Shown: positions 1 to 10,403, counted from the stretch's first letter. The stretch: DNA of 64,000 bases from Phytohabitans flavus (GCF_011764545.1 NZ_AP022870.1:7322001-7386000); one strand, 5' to 3'. The notes: generated from the sequence alone by a model not told the origin. Made by a program: numbers and translations.

Positions 1-172
1 TCACCTGGTGGGCCAGGTCAAGCAGCTCGTCGGTCGTGTCACCCATCGCTGAAACGACCACGACGACATCGTCGCCCGCCTTGCGGTTGGCCACGATCCG
101 CTCCGCGACCCGCTTGATCCGTTCCGCGTCCGAGACCGATGAACCGCCGTACTTCTGCACGACGAGTGCCAC
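1..172 (-). CDS. lysC: Aspartate kinase, N-terminal fragment (runs off the window)
   Basis: Aspartokinase phosphorylates L-aspartate in the first step of the lysine, threonine and methionine (diaminopimelate) pathway. About 57 codons are visible. The GTG start at 172 opens MALVVQKYGGSSVSDAERIK, the amino-acid-kinase nucleotide-binding motif KYGGSS, followed by VVVVVSAMGDTTDELLDL, which matches actinobacterial aspartokinases almost word for word. An AAGGAG ribosome site lies at 183-188, 10 bases before the start. The rest of the catalytic domain and the ACT domains lie outside the window. The gene diverges from the lipoprotein gene that starts at 381. Confidence 0.93.
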   Translation of the reverse strand, partial: MALVVQKYGGSSVSDAERIKRVAERIVANRKAGDDVVVVVSAMGDTTDELLDLAHQV

Positions 173-380
173 GACAGTCTCGCTCCTTCCACATCGCCCG
201 CTACGTGCCAACGCCGCCGGTCCGAGGCCGGCGGCGCCGCGTAAGACGACACCAGGTTACCGGCGGCCTGTGACGGCACGAACACGCGATCCCAGCATCC
301 GGCCGACATGCGGCGGGAGGGGGACGCCCGCGCCCGGCGTGTCACCCGCTCCACTCGCGCCAGAACAAGAGAATGTGAAT

Positions 381-1154
381 GTGTATACGCGCGGAATCGC
401 CGGCACCGCAGCGCTCCTCGGGCTCGTCGCACTGACCGCCTGCGGCGCAGGCGAGCCGGCGCCCGAGCCGGAGACGCCGAAGACCACCGTGCCCACCGGC
501 GCGCCCGACGCCCGGGTCCAGCTCGCGGGCCTCGCGGCGGCGGCACAGGATCGCAAGGTCACCGCGCTGTACACCTGGTCCGCGCCGGGCCGCTCGGATC
601 GCACGGTGGTGTTGACCACCGCCGCCGACGGCAGCTGGCGGGTCGACGTGCCGCTCGGCGCGCTCGGCGGTACCGCGGACGTCTCGATGGCACAGAACGC
701 CGAGGGCCTCTTCCAGTGCGTGCTCCCCTCGGCCGAGCACCCTGTATCGCCGGCCTGCGTGCGGGTCGCCGACCCGGGCGGCACGATCGAGCGCGGCGTC
801 GACCCGCAGGTGCAGCACCCGTTCACCGACTGGCGGAAGGTCCTCACCGACCGGACCGCGCCGCTGTCCGTCTCCGTCGCACAGCCGCTGCCGGGCGCCA
901 GCGGCGCGTGCTTCTCGGTCGAGACCACCACGGCGTCGGTCGACGCACCGCTGGACGCCGGCATCTACTGCTATGCCCCGGATGGCACGTTCACCGGGGT
1001 GAAGGTGAGCTTCGGCACGCTCCTGCTCGCCGGCGCACCCTCCGGCGCGCCGCCCACGATCACGTTGCCCGGGCCCGTGGTGGCCCAGGAGCCGCTGGGT
1101 ATGACCACCCCGCCGCCCTCCACCGCGATCCCGTCGGTGACCCCGACCGCATGA
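381..1154 (+). CDS. Putative secreted lipoprotein, unknown function
   Basis: About 257 residues. I chose GTG 381 because it begins a compact lipoprotein signal peptide: a basic start, a hydrophobic stretch and the lipobox LTAC with Cys at residue 21. GTG 375 is an alternative. Upstream in-frame codons give a long arginine-rich extension with no protein character. The mature part starts with a Pro/Glu/Thr-rich linker. It has paired cysteines (FQC...PAC and GACF...IYCY) that suggest disulfides in an extracytoplasmic domain, and ends in a Pro/Thr-rich tail. I do not recognise the family. It faces away from lysC, so the 173-380 gap should hold both promoters. Confidence 0.7.
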   Translation: MYTRGIAGTAALLGLVALTACGAGEPAPEPETPKTTVPTGAPDARVQLAGLAAAAQDRKVTALYTWSAPGRSDRTVVLTTAADGSWRVDVPLGALGGTADVSMAQNAEGLFQCVLPSAEHPVSPACVRVADPGGTIERGVDPQVQHPFTDWRKVLTDRTAPLSVSVAQPLPGASGACFSVETTTASVDAPLDAGIYCYAPDGTFTGVKVSFGTLLLAGAPSGAPPTITLPGPVVAQEPLGMTTPPPSTAIPSVTPTA

Positions 1155-1230
1155 ACTCTGGGTGGATCAACAGACACGCCGGGTGACCCCCGAGTGGTGA
1201 CGCAGCGTCCGATACGGCACACTCGGCGCC

Positions 1231-1778
1231 ATGTCCGAGCTACACCCCTTGCTCGCGACCCGGTGGAGCCCACTGGCTTTCGACCCGGTCGCCGAGCTAT
1301 CCGACGACGTTGTCGGTTCGCTGCTCGAGGCTGCCCGTTGGGCACCATCGACCGCCAACAGCCAGCCATGGCGCTTCGCGGTCGGCCGGCGTGACGACGA
1401 GATGTACAAGCGGACCTTGGAAAACCTCTCCGCCGAGTGCCAGCGTTGGGCCGGCAACGCTTCGGCGCTGATCGTCGCCGCTCGCCTCGATCGGGTGATG
1501 CTGCCGCGCGCCGCGTACGACCTGGGCCAGGCCGTGGCGCATCTCACGGTCCAGGCGACGGCGCTCCGGCTGCACGTGCACCAGATCGTGGACTTCGATT
1601 TCGATGGCCTCCGCGCCGACCTCGACATCGCCGATGACCTGCACCCGACGGTCGTCGTGGCGGTGGGGCGGCTGGGCGATCCGGCCATCCTTCCCCCGAT
1701 CTCCGGGCCTGGGAGACCGCCTTGCGCACGCGTGTCCCCGTCACCGAGCTATTGGTAAACCGGGTTTCGATCACCTAG
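1231..1778 (+). CDS. Nitroreductase-family FMN oxidoreductase (frameshifted near the 3' end)
   Basis: The N-terminal half has the nitroreductase FMN-binding pattern: a TRWSPLAFDP start, then EAARWAPSTANSQPWRF, and later YDLGQAVAHLTVQA. These enzymes reduce nitro or quinone-like substrates with NAD(P)H; the substrate here is unknown. As written the frame ends at 1758 with an unconserved tail. One extra base in the C run at 1693-1697 restores a conserved tail, DLRAWETALRTRVPVTELL, ending at TAG 1776-1778 (182 residues). The usual annotation would therefore be 1231-1758, but I think 1778 is the true end. The gene stops 13 bases before the leuA leader peptide. Confidence 0.8.
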
Positions 1779-1791
1779 AGTGGCGCTTGTC

Positions 1792-1836
1792 ATGTGGCAG
1801 GCGCTCCTTCTTCGCCGCCGCGACGAGGCCCTCTAG
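1792..1836 (+). CDS. Leucine leader peptide of leuA
   Basis: A 14-codon reading frame, MWQALLLRRRDEAL. It has three consecutive leucine codons (CTC CTT CTT) and a fourth at the end. It overlaps the 5' arm of a perfect hairpin at 1818-1854 and lies about 85 bases before leuA. Short Leu-rich peptides before leuA are the classic sensor of leucyl-tRNA charging. Ribosome stalling at the Leu codons would change folding of the overlapping stem. The peptide itself is unlikely to have another role. Confidence 0.75.
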   Translation: MWQALLLRRRDEAL

Positions 1837-1854
1837 GCCGGCACCTCGTCGCGG
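1818..1854 (+). promoter_or_regulatory. leuA attenuator hairpin
   Basis: A perfect 11-bp stem, CCGCGACGAGG (1818-1828) pairing with CCTCGTCGCGG (1844-1854), closes a 15-base loop. The 5' arm lies inside the last codons of the leader peptide and its stop codon is in the loop. No clear U run follows, so the hairpin could act by termination or by sequestering the leuA start region; the sequence does not decide. Confidence 0.65.
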
Positions 1855-1922
1855 TGTCTGGCGTGTGCGCCGGCTTTCCTGCCCGGATCCCACCCAGCCC
1901 ATGACTCCAGGAGCGATTTTCG

Positions 1923-3668
1923 ATGTCTGCCGGCAGCGTCAATGATCAAGATGCCATCGCGCGGCAGCGGCCCAGCCGCATGCCCTACCAGCGTTACCAG
2001 CCCTACCACCAGCAGTTCTCCGTAGAGCTGCCGGACCGCCAGTGGCCCACCCGCCGCGTCGAGGTCGCGCCCCGCTGGTGCGCCGTCGACCTCCGTGACG
2101 GTAACCAGGCCCTGATCGACCCGATGTCCCCGGAGCGCAAGCGGCGGATGTTCCAGCTGCTGGTGCAGATGGGGTACAAGGAGATCGAAGTCGGGTTTCC
2201 GTCCGCCAGCCAGACCGACTTCGACTTCGTACGGCAGCTGATCGAGCAGGACCTGATCCCCGACGACGTCACGATCCAGGTGCTGACCCAGTGCCGCGAG
2301 CACCTGATCGACCGCACCTTCGAGTCGCTGCGCGGGGCGAAGCGGGCGATCGTCCACTTCTACAACTCGACCTCCACGCTCCAGCGCCGCGTGGTATTCG
2401 GCCTGGACCGGGCGGGCATCACCGCGATGGCCGTCGACGGGGCGCGGATGTGCCAGAAGTACGCGGAGATCCACACCCCGGACACCGCGATCTTCTACGA
2501 GTACTCGCCCGAGTCGTACACCGGCACCGAGCTCGACTACGCGCTGGAGATCTGCGGTGCCGTCATCGACGCCGTCGACCCGACGCCAGACCGCCCGCTG
2601 ATCGTCAACCTGCCGGCCACGGTCGAGATGGCCACCCCCAACGTGTACGCCGACTCGATCGAGTGGATGCACCGCCACCTGCCCCGGCGCAGCAGCGTCG
2701 TGCTGAGCCTCCACCCGCACAACGACCGCGGTACCGGTGTGGCCGCCGCTGAGCTGGGCCTGCTGGCCGGCGCCGACCGCATCGAGGGGTGCCTGTTCGG
2801 CAACGGTGAGCGCACCGGCAACGTCGACCTGGTGACGCTGGGCCTCAACCTCTTCTCCCAGGGCATCGACCCGCAGATCGACTTCGCCGAGATCGACGAG
2901 ATCAAGCGGACCGTCGAGTACTGCAACCAGCTGCCCGTGCACGAGCGCCACCCGTACGCCGGCGATCTCGTGTACACCGCGTTCTCCGGCTCGCACCAGG
3001 ACGCGATCAAGAAGGGCTTCGACGCGCTGGCCGTCGACGCGGCGGCTGCGGGCGTGACCATCGACAGGCACCAGTGGGCGGTGCCCTACCTGCCGATCGA
3101 CCCCAAGGACCTGGGCCGCAGCTACGAGGCGGTGATCCGGGTCAACTCGCAGTCCGGCAAGGGCGGCGTGGCGTACATCATGAAGGAGGAGCACAACCTC
3201 GACCTGCCGCGACGGTTGCAGATCGAGTTCTCCGGCGTGGTGCAGCAGTTCACCGATGCCGAGGGTGGCGAGGTCGAGCCCGGCCGCATGTGGGACATTT
3301 TCGCTGGCGAGTACCTCGTCGACCACCAGGCGCAGCCGGCGCTGGGGTTGCACACGTACGCGACCTCCACTGTGGAGGGCAAAGTCGAGATCGAGGCGGA
3401 CGTGACGTTCGGCGGCGAGCGGCAGACGCTGGTCGCGGTCGGCAACGGTCCGATCAACGCGTACGTGAACGCACTCCAGACCGTCGAGGTCCAGGTACGG
3501 GTGCTCGACTACGCCGAGCACGCGATGTCGGCGGGCGGCGACGCCCAGGCCGCCGCGTACGTGGAGTGCGAGGTGGACAGCCGCACGGTGTGGGGTGTCG
3601 GCCTCGACGCCAACATCGTCACCGCCTCGATGAAGGCCGTGACCAGCGCCGTCAACCGGGCCCGCTAG
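1923..3668 (+). CDS. leuA: 2-isopropylmalate synthase
   Basis: Condenses acetyl-CoA with 2-oxoisovalerate, the committed step of leucine synthesis in the cytosol. The 581 residues match the long actinobacterial LeuA. Visible features are the HMGL-like TIM barrel with metal/catalytic motif DLRDG (56-60), the His-x-His metal site in LHPHNDRG (about 263), and GCLFGNGERTGNVDL. The C-terminal LeuA dimer/regulatory domain (about 440-581) is the usual site of leucine feedback and contains ALGLHTYATSTVEGK. ATG 1923 follows an AGGAG site (about 1908-1912). Expression is probably attenuated through the leader at 1792-1854. The stop overlaps the convergent MFS gene by 4 bases. Confidence 0.97.
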   Translation: MSAGSVNDQDAIARQRPSRMPYQRYQPYHQQFSVELPDRQWPTRRVEVAPRWCAVDLRDGNQALIDPMSPERKRRMFQLLVQMGYKEIEVGFPSASQTDFDFVRQLIEQDLIPDDVTIQVLTQCREHLIDRTFESLRGAKRAIVHFYNSTSTLQRRVVFGLDRAGITAMAVDGARMCQKYAEIHTPDTAIFYEYSPESYTGTELDYALEICGAVIDAVDPTPDRPLIVNLPATVEMATPNVYADSIEWMHRHLPRRSSVVLSLHPHNDRGTGVAAAELGLLAGADRIEGCLFGNGERTGNVDLVTLGLNLFSQGIDPQIDFAEIDEIKRTVEYCNQLPVHERHPYAGDLVYTAFSGSHQDAIKKGFDALAVDAAAAGVTIDRHQWAVPYLPIDPKDLGRSYEAVIRVNSQSGKGGVAYIMKEEHNLDLPRRLQIEFSGVVQQFTDAEGGEVEPGRMWDIFAGEYLVDHQAQPALGLHTYATSTVEGKVEIEADVTFGGERQTLVAVGNGPINAYVNALQTVEVQVRVLDYAEHAMSAGGDAQAAAYVECEVDSRTVWGVGLDANIVTASMKAVTSAVNRAR

Positions 3669-5098
3669 GCGTTGTCACCCCCGCTCGGGCGCCCGCGATC
3701 CGGGCGCCTGGGCGAGGGGTGCACCAGCACCAGGGCGAGCACCGCACCGGCCGCCAGCAGCCCGGCGCACCACGCCATCGCGCCCCGGAAGCCGGCCGCC
3801 AGCTGGTCGGGGTGCTCGTACCCCGTACCCGAAAGGCCCACGAGGAGCGGAAGGGCCGCGACGGCGAGCAACCCGCCGGCACGCGCGGCGGCGTTGTTCA
3901 CCCCGCTCGCGATACCGGAGTGCTCGTCACTGACGGCGCCCAGGACGGCGGCGGTCAATGGCGCCACCAGCAGCGTCAGCCCGGCGCCGAAGACGACAGT
4001 GCCCGGCAGCACGTCGGTCCAGAAGTTGGCGTCGGCCCCGATCCGGCGCAGCAGCAGGAGCCCGACTGCGGCGACCAACGGCCCGACCGTCAACTGCGGG
4101 CGCGGGCCAATCCGGCTCGCCAGAGCGCCCGACCATGACGAGCCGGCGAGCATCAGCAGCGTGGTCGGCAGGATCGACGCGCCGGCGCCGACGGCCGAGA
4201 AGCCGGCGACGTTCTGGAGGAAGACAACGAGAAAGAAGGACAGGCCGCCGAGTGCGGCGTAGATGGAGACCGTATAGATGTTCAGTGCGCTGAACATCCG
4301 GGACGCGAAGAGCGACGGCGGCAGCATGGCCGCGGGCCCGCGGCGCCGCTCCAGCAGGACGAATGCGACCGCCGCCCCGACCCCGACGGCGACCGAGAGC
4401 GCCACCGGCAACGAGCGCAGGCCGTGTCCGGCGCTCTGGATCAGGGCGTACGTGATGCCGGCCAGTCCCGTGGCGGCCAGCAGCGCGCCGGCCACGTCGA
4501 ACCGTTGGACGCGCGGCGCGCGGCTCTCCGGCACCCAGCGCGCGGCGGCGAACACCGCCACCAGCGCCAGCGGCACGTTGAGGAAGAAGATCGCGCGCCA
4601 GGAGATCGCGTCGATCAACCACCCGCCGATGAACGGGCCAGCCGCCGTGGCCACCCCGGACAGCCCGGTCCACGCGCCGATCGCCTTGCCCCGCTCGTCG
4701 GGGTGGAAGCTGGACTGGATCAGCGCGAGCGAGCCGGGCACGAGCAGCGCCGCGCCGAGGCCTTGCAGTACGCGGGCCCCGATCAGCCACTCCACGTTCA
4801 GGGCGAAGCCGCACAGGACGGAGGTGGCGCTGAACCAGAACACGCCGACCACGAAGACGCGGCGCCGGCCGTACCGGTCGCCGAGCGAACCGCCGAGCAG
4901 CACGAACGCGGCGAGCGTGAGCATGTACCCGTTGACCGTCCACTGGAGACCGGCCAGCGACGCGCCCAGGCTGACGCCGAGGTGGGGAAGGGCGACGTTG
5001 ACGATCGTGGCGTCGAGGAAGGCCATTCCGGAGGCGAGAGTCGCCGCCAGCAGCGCACCGCGTCCGGGTCCGGAACCGAGCCGGAGGCTGCCACTCAC
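3665..5098 (-). CDS. MFS drug-exporter family transporter (DHA2 type)
   Basis: A polytopic membrane protein of about 477 residues, the size of the 14-TM EmrB/QacA (DHA2) branch of proton antiporters. Family motifs are present: FLDATIVNVALPHLG in TM1, LGGSLGDRYGRRRVF (motif A) in the first cytoplasmic loop, GLGAALLVPGSLALI, and TAAGPFIGGWLI (motif C, antiporter signature). GTG 5098 is preferred over GTG 5107 because an AAGGTG site lies six bases ahead of it. The substrate cannot be read from sequence. It is transcribed away from the HNH nuclease gene and has no adjacent regulator. Confidence 0.88.
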   Translation of the reverse strand: MSGSLRLGSGPGRGALLAATLASGMAFLDATIVNVALPHLGVSLGASLAGLQWTVNGYMLTLAAFVLLGGSLGDRYGRRRVFVVGVFWFSATSVLCGFALNVEWLIGARVLQGLGAALLVPGSLALIQSSFHPDERGKAIGAWTGLSGVATAAGPFIGGWLIDAISWRAIFFLNVPLALVAVFAAARWVPESRAPRVQRFDVAGALLAATGLAGITYALIQSAGHGLRSLPVALSVAVGVGAAVAFVLLERRRGPAAMLPPSLFASRMFSALNIYTVSIYAALGGLSFFLVVFLQNVAGFSAVGAGASILPTTLLMLAGSSWSGALASRIGPRPQLTVGPLVAAVGLLLLRRIGADANFWTDVLPGTVVFGAGLTLLVAPLTAAVLGAVSDEHSGIASGVNNAAARAGGLLAVAALPLLVGLSGTGYEHPDQLAAGFRGAMAWCAGLLAAGAVLALVLVHPSPRRPDRGRPSGGDNA

Positions 5099-5197
5099 GA
5101 TGTACACCTTGCCCAGCGAGATGCGGCCTAAGCCGCGAAACGCCGAAACCAGGCCGGGTTACCGTGCGGATCGCCACACAACCCCCAAGCTGAAGGG

Positions 5198-5833
5198 GTG
5201 CGCCTCATCCCCACCCTCTTCGCCGCCGTCCTCGTCCTGTCGGGCTGTGTTCCGGTCGAGGACAGCACCGGCACGACCGGCGCGCCACCCGATTCCGGCG
5301 ACTCGGCCCGGCTGCTCGGCCAGCTCACGGTGGCCAAGGCTGGCTCGATGCGGGGGTACAGCCGCGACCGATTCCCGCACTGGCGCGACGCCGGCCGCAA
5401 CTGCGACGTACGCGACACGGTGCTCGAGCGGGACGGCAAGGACGTCGAGCTCAGCGGCTGCAACGTGGTCAGCGGGCGGTGGGTGAGCGTGTACGACGGG
5501 CGCACCCTCACCAAGCCGTCCGACGTGGACATCGACCACATGGTGCCGCTCGCGAACGCGTGGCGGTCCGGCGCCGACAAGTGGAACGACGACCGCCGCG
5601 CCGACTTCGCCAACGACCTCACCCGGCCGCAGCTGCGCGCGGTCTCGGCCTCGTCCAACCGGTCCAAGGGCGACCAGGACCCGTCACAGTGGAAACCGGC
5701 GAACCGTGACTTCTGGTGCGAGTACGCGGTGGACTGGATCGAGGTGAAGCACTTCTGGCAGCTCAGGATCACCGCGGACGAGAAAGCGGCTTTGTCGGAC
5801 ATGCTGGACACTTGCCCGGCTGGGCGGGAGTAG
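5198..5833 (+). CDS. Secreted HNH-type nuclease (GmrSD/DUF1524-like)
   Basis: 211 residues. The N-terminus has a signal peptide with a lipobox-like LVLSGC, so the product is probably exported and perhaps membrane-anchored. The catalytic region contains DVDIDHMVPLANAWRSGA (about 110-127), the His-Asp core of this HNH family, followed by ASSNRSKGDQDPSQWKP with the conserved Asn/Lys residues. Four cysteines (NC, GC, WC, TC) suggest disulfides. Homologues are common single-gene exported nucleases in actinomycetes, probably for DNA scavenging; the biological role is inferred. Confidence 0.85.
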   Translation: MRLIPTLFAAVLVLSGCVPVEDSTGTTGAPPDSGDSARLLGQLTVAKAGSMRGYSRDRFPHWRDAGRNCDVRDTVLERDGKDVELSGCNVVSGRWVSVYDGRTLTKPSDVDIDHMVPLANAWRSGADKWNDDRRADFANDLTRPQLRAVSASSNRSKGDQDPSQWKPANRDFWCEYAVDWIEVKHFWQLRITADEKAALSDMLDTCPAGRE

Positions 5834-5851
5834 CGTCCTTACACTGCGGTG

Positions 5852-6100
5852 ATGGCCGAGCAGACCACCGACATCACCGCTGGTCCCGGCGGCGTCATGA
5901 CCGACGAGGTCGGCGTCGTCACCGGTGACCTGACGCTGCGCAGCGAGCTCTCCGGCAAGGACGTCACCCTCCGTGTCCAGTACAAGGACGCCGACGAGTG
6001 GTACACGGTGACCGGCGGCCGGGCCACGCTGAGTGACCCGGCCGACCTCGCCGCAGTGCACGCGATCGCGGTCGCGCTGCTCAACCGTCCCGAGGGCTAG
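5852..6100 (+). CDS. Small conserved hypothetical protein
   Basis: 82 residues, acidic, with no signal peptide or membrane segment. ATG 5852 is taken as the start; an adjacent GTG at 5849 is possible. The sequence (VGVVTGDLTLRSELSGKDVT, then EWYTVTGG and a C-terminal helix DLAAVHAIAVALLNRPE) reads as a compact beta-then-helix domain. It starts 18 bases after the nuclease gene, so the two may be co-transcribed. I do not recognise a function. Confidence 0.65.
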   Translation: MAEQTTDITAGPGGVMTDEVGVVTGDLTLRSELSGKDVTLRVQYKDADEWYTVTGGRATLSDPADLAAVHAIAVALLNRPEG

Positions 6101-6141
6101 CGCCGCTCGGGTCGTGAAACGCGGAGGGTGAGGCCGCGGGA

Positions 6142-6170
6142 GCGACGGTCCGGACCACAGCGGACGTCGC
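6142..6170. terminator. Imperfect hairpin between convergent genes
   Basis: GCGAC-G-GTCCG pairs with CGGAC-GTCGC around a 7-8-base loop, with one bulged base. It sits between the plus-strand small gene (end 6100) and the minus-strand dppF-like gene (end 6199). No U run is evident, so termination is inferred from position. Confidence 0.35.
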
Positions 6171-6198
6171 GGTAGCTCAAATCTCTTGAATTGATCCT

Positions 6199-7334
<1,136 letters not shown>

Positions 7335-7338
<4 letters not shown>

Positions 7339-8333
7339 ACCCGAGCCTCCTCTGGCTGGGAGAGAGGGAACGGGTTGACGCACCGGAACTCGTGCCCCGT
7401 GTGAGTCGGCGTCATCGCCGGCGGCTCACCGACGCATGCCTCGGTCCGCCGGTCGCAGCGCGGGGCGAAGGCGCAGCCCTCGGTCCACGGCAGCACGTCG
7501 CGTACCGAGCCGCGGATCGGCGTGAGCTTTTCGCCGCGCCCCGCGTCGAGACGCGGAATCGAGGCCAGCAGGCCCACCGTGTACGGGTGGCGCCGGCCGG
7601 CGAACAGCTCCTTGCGCCGCGCGGTCTCGACCACCCGACCCGCGTAGAGCACGTTGATGGTGTCGCACATGCCCGCCACCACGCCGAGGTCGTGCGTGAT
7701 CATGATGAGTGCGGTGCCCGAGTCGCGTACCAACTCCTTGAGCAGCTCCAGGATCTGGGCCTGGATGGTCACGTCGAGCGCCGTGGTGGGCTCGTCCGCG
7801 ATGAGCAGCCGCGGCCGGCAGGCCACGGCCATCGCGATCAGCGCGCGCTGCCGCATGCCGCCGGAGAGCTGGTGCGGGTACTCCTTCAGCCGCCGCGTCG
7901 GGTCGGGGATGCCGACCCGGTCGAGCAGCTCGGCGGCCTCTTTGCGGGCGGCGTCGCCGCTCATGCCGCGGTGGCGGACCAGCACCTCGGTGACCTGGAT
8001 GCCGATCGGCACCACCGGGTTGAGCGAGGAGAGCGGGTCCTGGAAGATCATCGCGATGTCCCGGCCTCGCACGTCCCGCATCGACCGCGGGTCGAGCTTG
8101 AGCAGGTCGGTGCCGTCGAAGTCAGCCGACCCGCCGACCCGAACGCCGCGCTGCCGGGGCAGCAGCCCCATCAGCGCGAGCGAGGTCACGCTCTTGCCGC
8201 AGCCCGACTCGCCGACCAGGCCGACCACCTCGCCGGCGTCCACACTGAACGAGACGCCGTCGACCGCGTGCACAGTGCGCTGTCCCCGCCGCGCGAACGT
8301 GACCGACAGGTCCCGCACATCCAGCAATGGCAT
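7335..8333 (-). CDS. dppD: Peptide ABC transporter ATP-binding protein, DppD/OppD type
   Basis: About 332 residues. Walker A GESGCGKSVTS, signature LSGGMRQRALIAMA, Walker B LLIADEPTTALD, and the C-terminal motif GCAFAPRCDRRTEAC typical of OppD/DppD. ATG 8333 is favoured over GTG 8342 because a GGAGG site lies about 10 bases ahead of it. It follows dppC with a gap of a few bases and overlaps dppF by 4. With DppF it should form the heterodimeric cytoplasmic motor that powers peptide import. Confidence 0.93.
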
Positions 8334-8338
8334 GCCGG

Positions 8339-9310
8339 TCACCTCCGCAGCTTCGGGTCGAGGGCCTCACGCATCGCCTCGCCGAGGAGCGTGAAGCCCA
8401 GCGCGGTGATGATGATGCCCACCGCCGGATAGATCGCCAGTTCGGGCCGGATGCCCAGGTACGGCTGCGCGTCCGCCAGCATCAGGCCCCACTCCGGTAC
8501 GGCGGAGTCGGGGTTGCCGAGGCCGAGGAAGGACAGCGCCGCCACCTCGATGATGGCCGTGGCCAGCGTCAGCGTGGCCTGGACGATGACCGGGGCGAGC
8601 GAGTTGGGCAGGATGTGGCTGATCGCGATCTTCGACTCCCGTACGCCGAGCGAGCTGGCCGCCACCACGTAATCGCGGTTGGCCTGCGCGATCATCGAAC
8701 CGCGCAGCAGGCGAGCGAAGATCGGCACGGACACCACGCCGACCGCGATCATCACGGTGGTGAGGCCCGGCCCGAGGAGGGCCGCCACGCTTACGGCGAG
8801 CAGCAGGCTCGGCAGCGAGAGCATCATGTCGACGATCCGCATGAGCACGCTGTCGACAAGCCGGCCCCACCGGCCACCAAGCCCCGCGGCGGCGCCGGCG
8901 ACCCCGCCGATCAGCACACCGATCGTGAGGCCGATGAGCGTGGCGACGATGCCCACGAGCAGCGTCTGCCGGGCGCCGACGACCATCCGGCTGAACTCGT
9001 CCCGACCTTGGTGGTCGTAGCCCAGCCAGTGGTCGGCCGACGGCCCGGGGATGAGCCCCTGGCCGGACTTGACCACGCCCTCGCGGATGCCCATCGTGTC
9101 GGTCGGCTCATGCGGGACCAGGAACGGCCCGATCACCGCGACAAGCACGAACACGGTGAGGATGACCGCGCCGACGATGGCCGCCGGGTTACGACGAAGC
9201 CGCCGCAGCGCCTCCTGCCAGAGGCTGACACCCCGCTCGTCGTCATGGACAGCGGACAGCTCGGCGAGCCGGTCCAGCTTTTCTTTCTTGCGACCGGGAG
9301 CGAGGGTCAT
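8339..9310 (-). CDS. dppC: Peptide ABC transporter permease, DppC/OppC type
   Basis: 323 residues. A cytosolic N-terminal segment is followed by the OppC_N-type first TM (AAIVGAVILTVFVLVAVIGP) and a permease domain with several TMs. The EAA-like loop that contacts the ATPase lies around SSLGVRESKIAISHILPNSL. The periplasmic loop before the permease domain contains HWLGYDHQGRDEFSRMV, a hallmark of this subunit (GTDxxGRD). It lies 63 bases after dppB in the same operon. Confidence 0.93.
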   Translation of the reverse strand: MTLAPGRKKEKLDRLAELSAVHDDERGVSLWQEALRRLRRNPAAIVGAVILTVFVLVAVIGPFLVPHEPTDTMGIREGVVKSGQGLIPGPSADHWLGYDHQGRDEFSRMVVGARQTLLVGIVATLIGLTIGVLIGGVAGAAAGLGGRWGRLVDSVLMRIVDMMLSLPSLLLAVSVAALLGPGLTTVMIAVGVVSVPIFARLLRGSMIAQANRDYVVAASSLGVRESKIAISHILPNSLAPVIVQATLTLATAIIEVAALSFLGLGNPDSAVPEWGLMLADAQPYLGIRPELAIYPAVGIIITALGFTLLGEAMREALDPKLRR

Positions 9311-9373
9311 GCGACACCCCGAAGGCGGGCCGGGCCAATGTGGCAGGCCGGGTCAAAGGCCCAGGAGCAGGCT

Positions 9374-10378
9374 TCATCGGACCCTCACCCTCGGGTCGAT
9401 CAGGCTGTACGAGACGTCGACCAGCAGGTTTACCAGCGCGAAGACCACCGCGATGATCATGATGAAGCCCATCAGCACCGGGTAGTCGAGGTTGCTGATC
9501 GCGTCCTTGATAAACGCGCCGATCCCGCTGAACGCGAAGACCGTCTCCGTGAGTACCGCGCCGGAGAGCAGCAGACCGGTCAGCAGACCGATCGAGGTGG
9601 CGACCGGCAGCATCGCGTTGCGGAGCACGTGCCGGCGGCGCACGGTGCGCTCGGTCAGACCCTTGGCCTCGGCGGTGCGCACGAAGTCTTCGCCCAGTAC
9701 CTCCAGCACGCTCGCCCGCGTGATCCGCACGATGATCGCGAGCGGGATGCTCGCCAGTGCGATGCCGGGCAGGACGAGATGCCATATCGCGTCCGCGGCC
9801 GCATCCCACTCCCGGGTTAACAGGCCGTCGAGCACAAAGAAGTTGGTGATGTGGGTGGCGTTGATCGAGGCATCCTGCCGGCCGATCGTGGGAAACCAGC
9901 CGAGGTTTTCCGCGAAGATCGCCTTCAGCACGTACGCCAGGAAGAAGATCGGTATGCAGGTGCCCAACAGCGAACCGCCGACCGAGGCCTGGTCGAGGAT
10001 CGAGCCCCGGCGGCGGGCGGCAAGGTAACCGAGTGGGATACCCACGCCGATCGCGATGATCATGGCCGTGATGGTCAGCTCGACCGTGCCGGGGAAGCGC
10101 TGTAGGAACTCGGTGGTCACCTCGCGCTTGGTGGAGATCGACGTACCAAGGTCGAGCTGGACCAGGCGCTTGACGAAGCGGCCGTACTGGATCGGGAGCG
10201 GCTCGTCCAGACCCAGGCTTTCCCGGATCTGCGCGCGCGACTCAGGTGTGCCGCGCTCGCCGAGGAGCGCGGTCTCCGGACCGCCCGGCAGGCGGTGCAG
10301 CCAGATGAAGAGAAGGATCGACAGGCCGAACAGCGTGGGAACCAGCTGGAGCAGCCGTCTGACGATGAATCGGAACAC
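9374..10378 (-). CDS. dppB: Peptide ABC transporter permease, DppB/OppB type
   Basis: 334 residues starting MFRFIVRRLLQLVPTLFGLS, the standard first TM of DppB. The segment RLPGGPETALLGERGTPE follows, as is usual after TM1. The core permease domain contains an EAA loop around VRTAEAKGLTERTVRRRHVL, where it docks on the ATPase. The GTG start at 10378 lies beyond a strong hairpin that separates it from the binding-protein gene. It pairs with DppC to form the translocation pore. Confidence 0.93.
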   Translation of the reverse strand: MFRFIVRRLLQLVPTLFGLSILLFIWLHRLPGGPETALLGERGTPESRAQIRESLGLDEPLPIQYGRFVKRLVQLDLGTSISTKREVTTEFLQRFPGTVELTITAMIIAIGVGIPLGYLAARRRGSILDQASVGGSLLGTCIPIFFLAYVLKAIFAENLGWFPTIGRQDASINATHITNFFVLDGLLTREWDAAADAIWHLVLPGIALASIPLAIIVRITRASVLEVLGEDFVRTAEAKGLTERTVRRRHVLRNAMLPVATSIGLLTGLLLSGAVLTETVFAFSGIGAFIKDAISNLDYPVLMGFIMIIAVVFALVNLLVDVSYSLIDPRVRVR

Positions 10379-10403
10379 GGGCGCCTCGGCGGTTGTAGAG
10401 GGC

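Noticed and set aside
36..380. Long in-frame extension ahead of the lipoprotein start
   Set aside because: It overlaps lysC on the other strand, has no protein-like composition, and would bury the signal peptide at residue 115.
3927..5177. Long Arg-rich frames antisense or out of frame with the MFS gene and similar shadows elsewhere
   Set aside because: High-GC DNA keeps several frames open; these lack hydrophobic cores, motifs or ribosome sites, while the real frames carry clear families.
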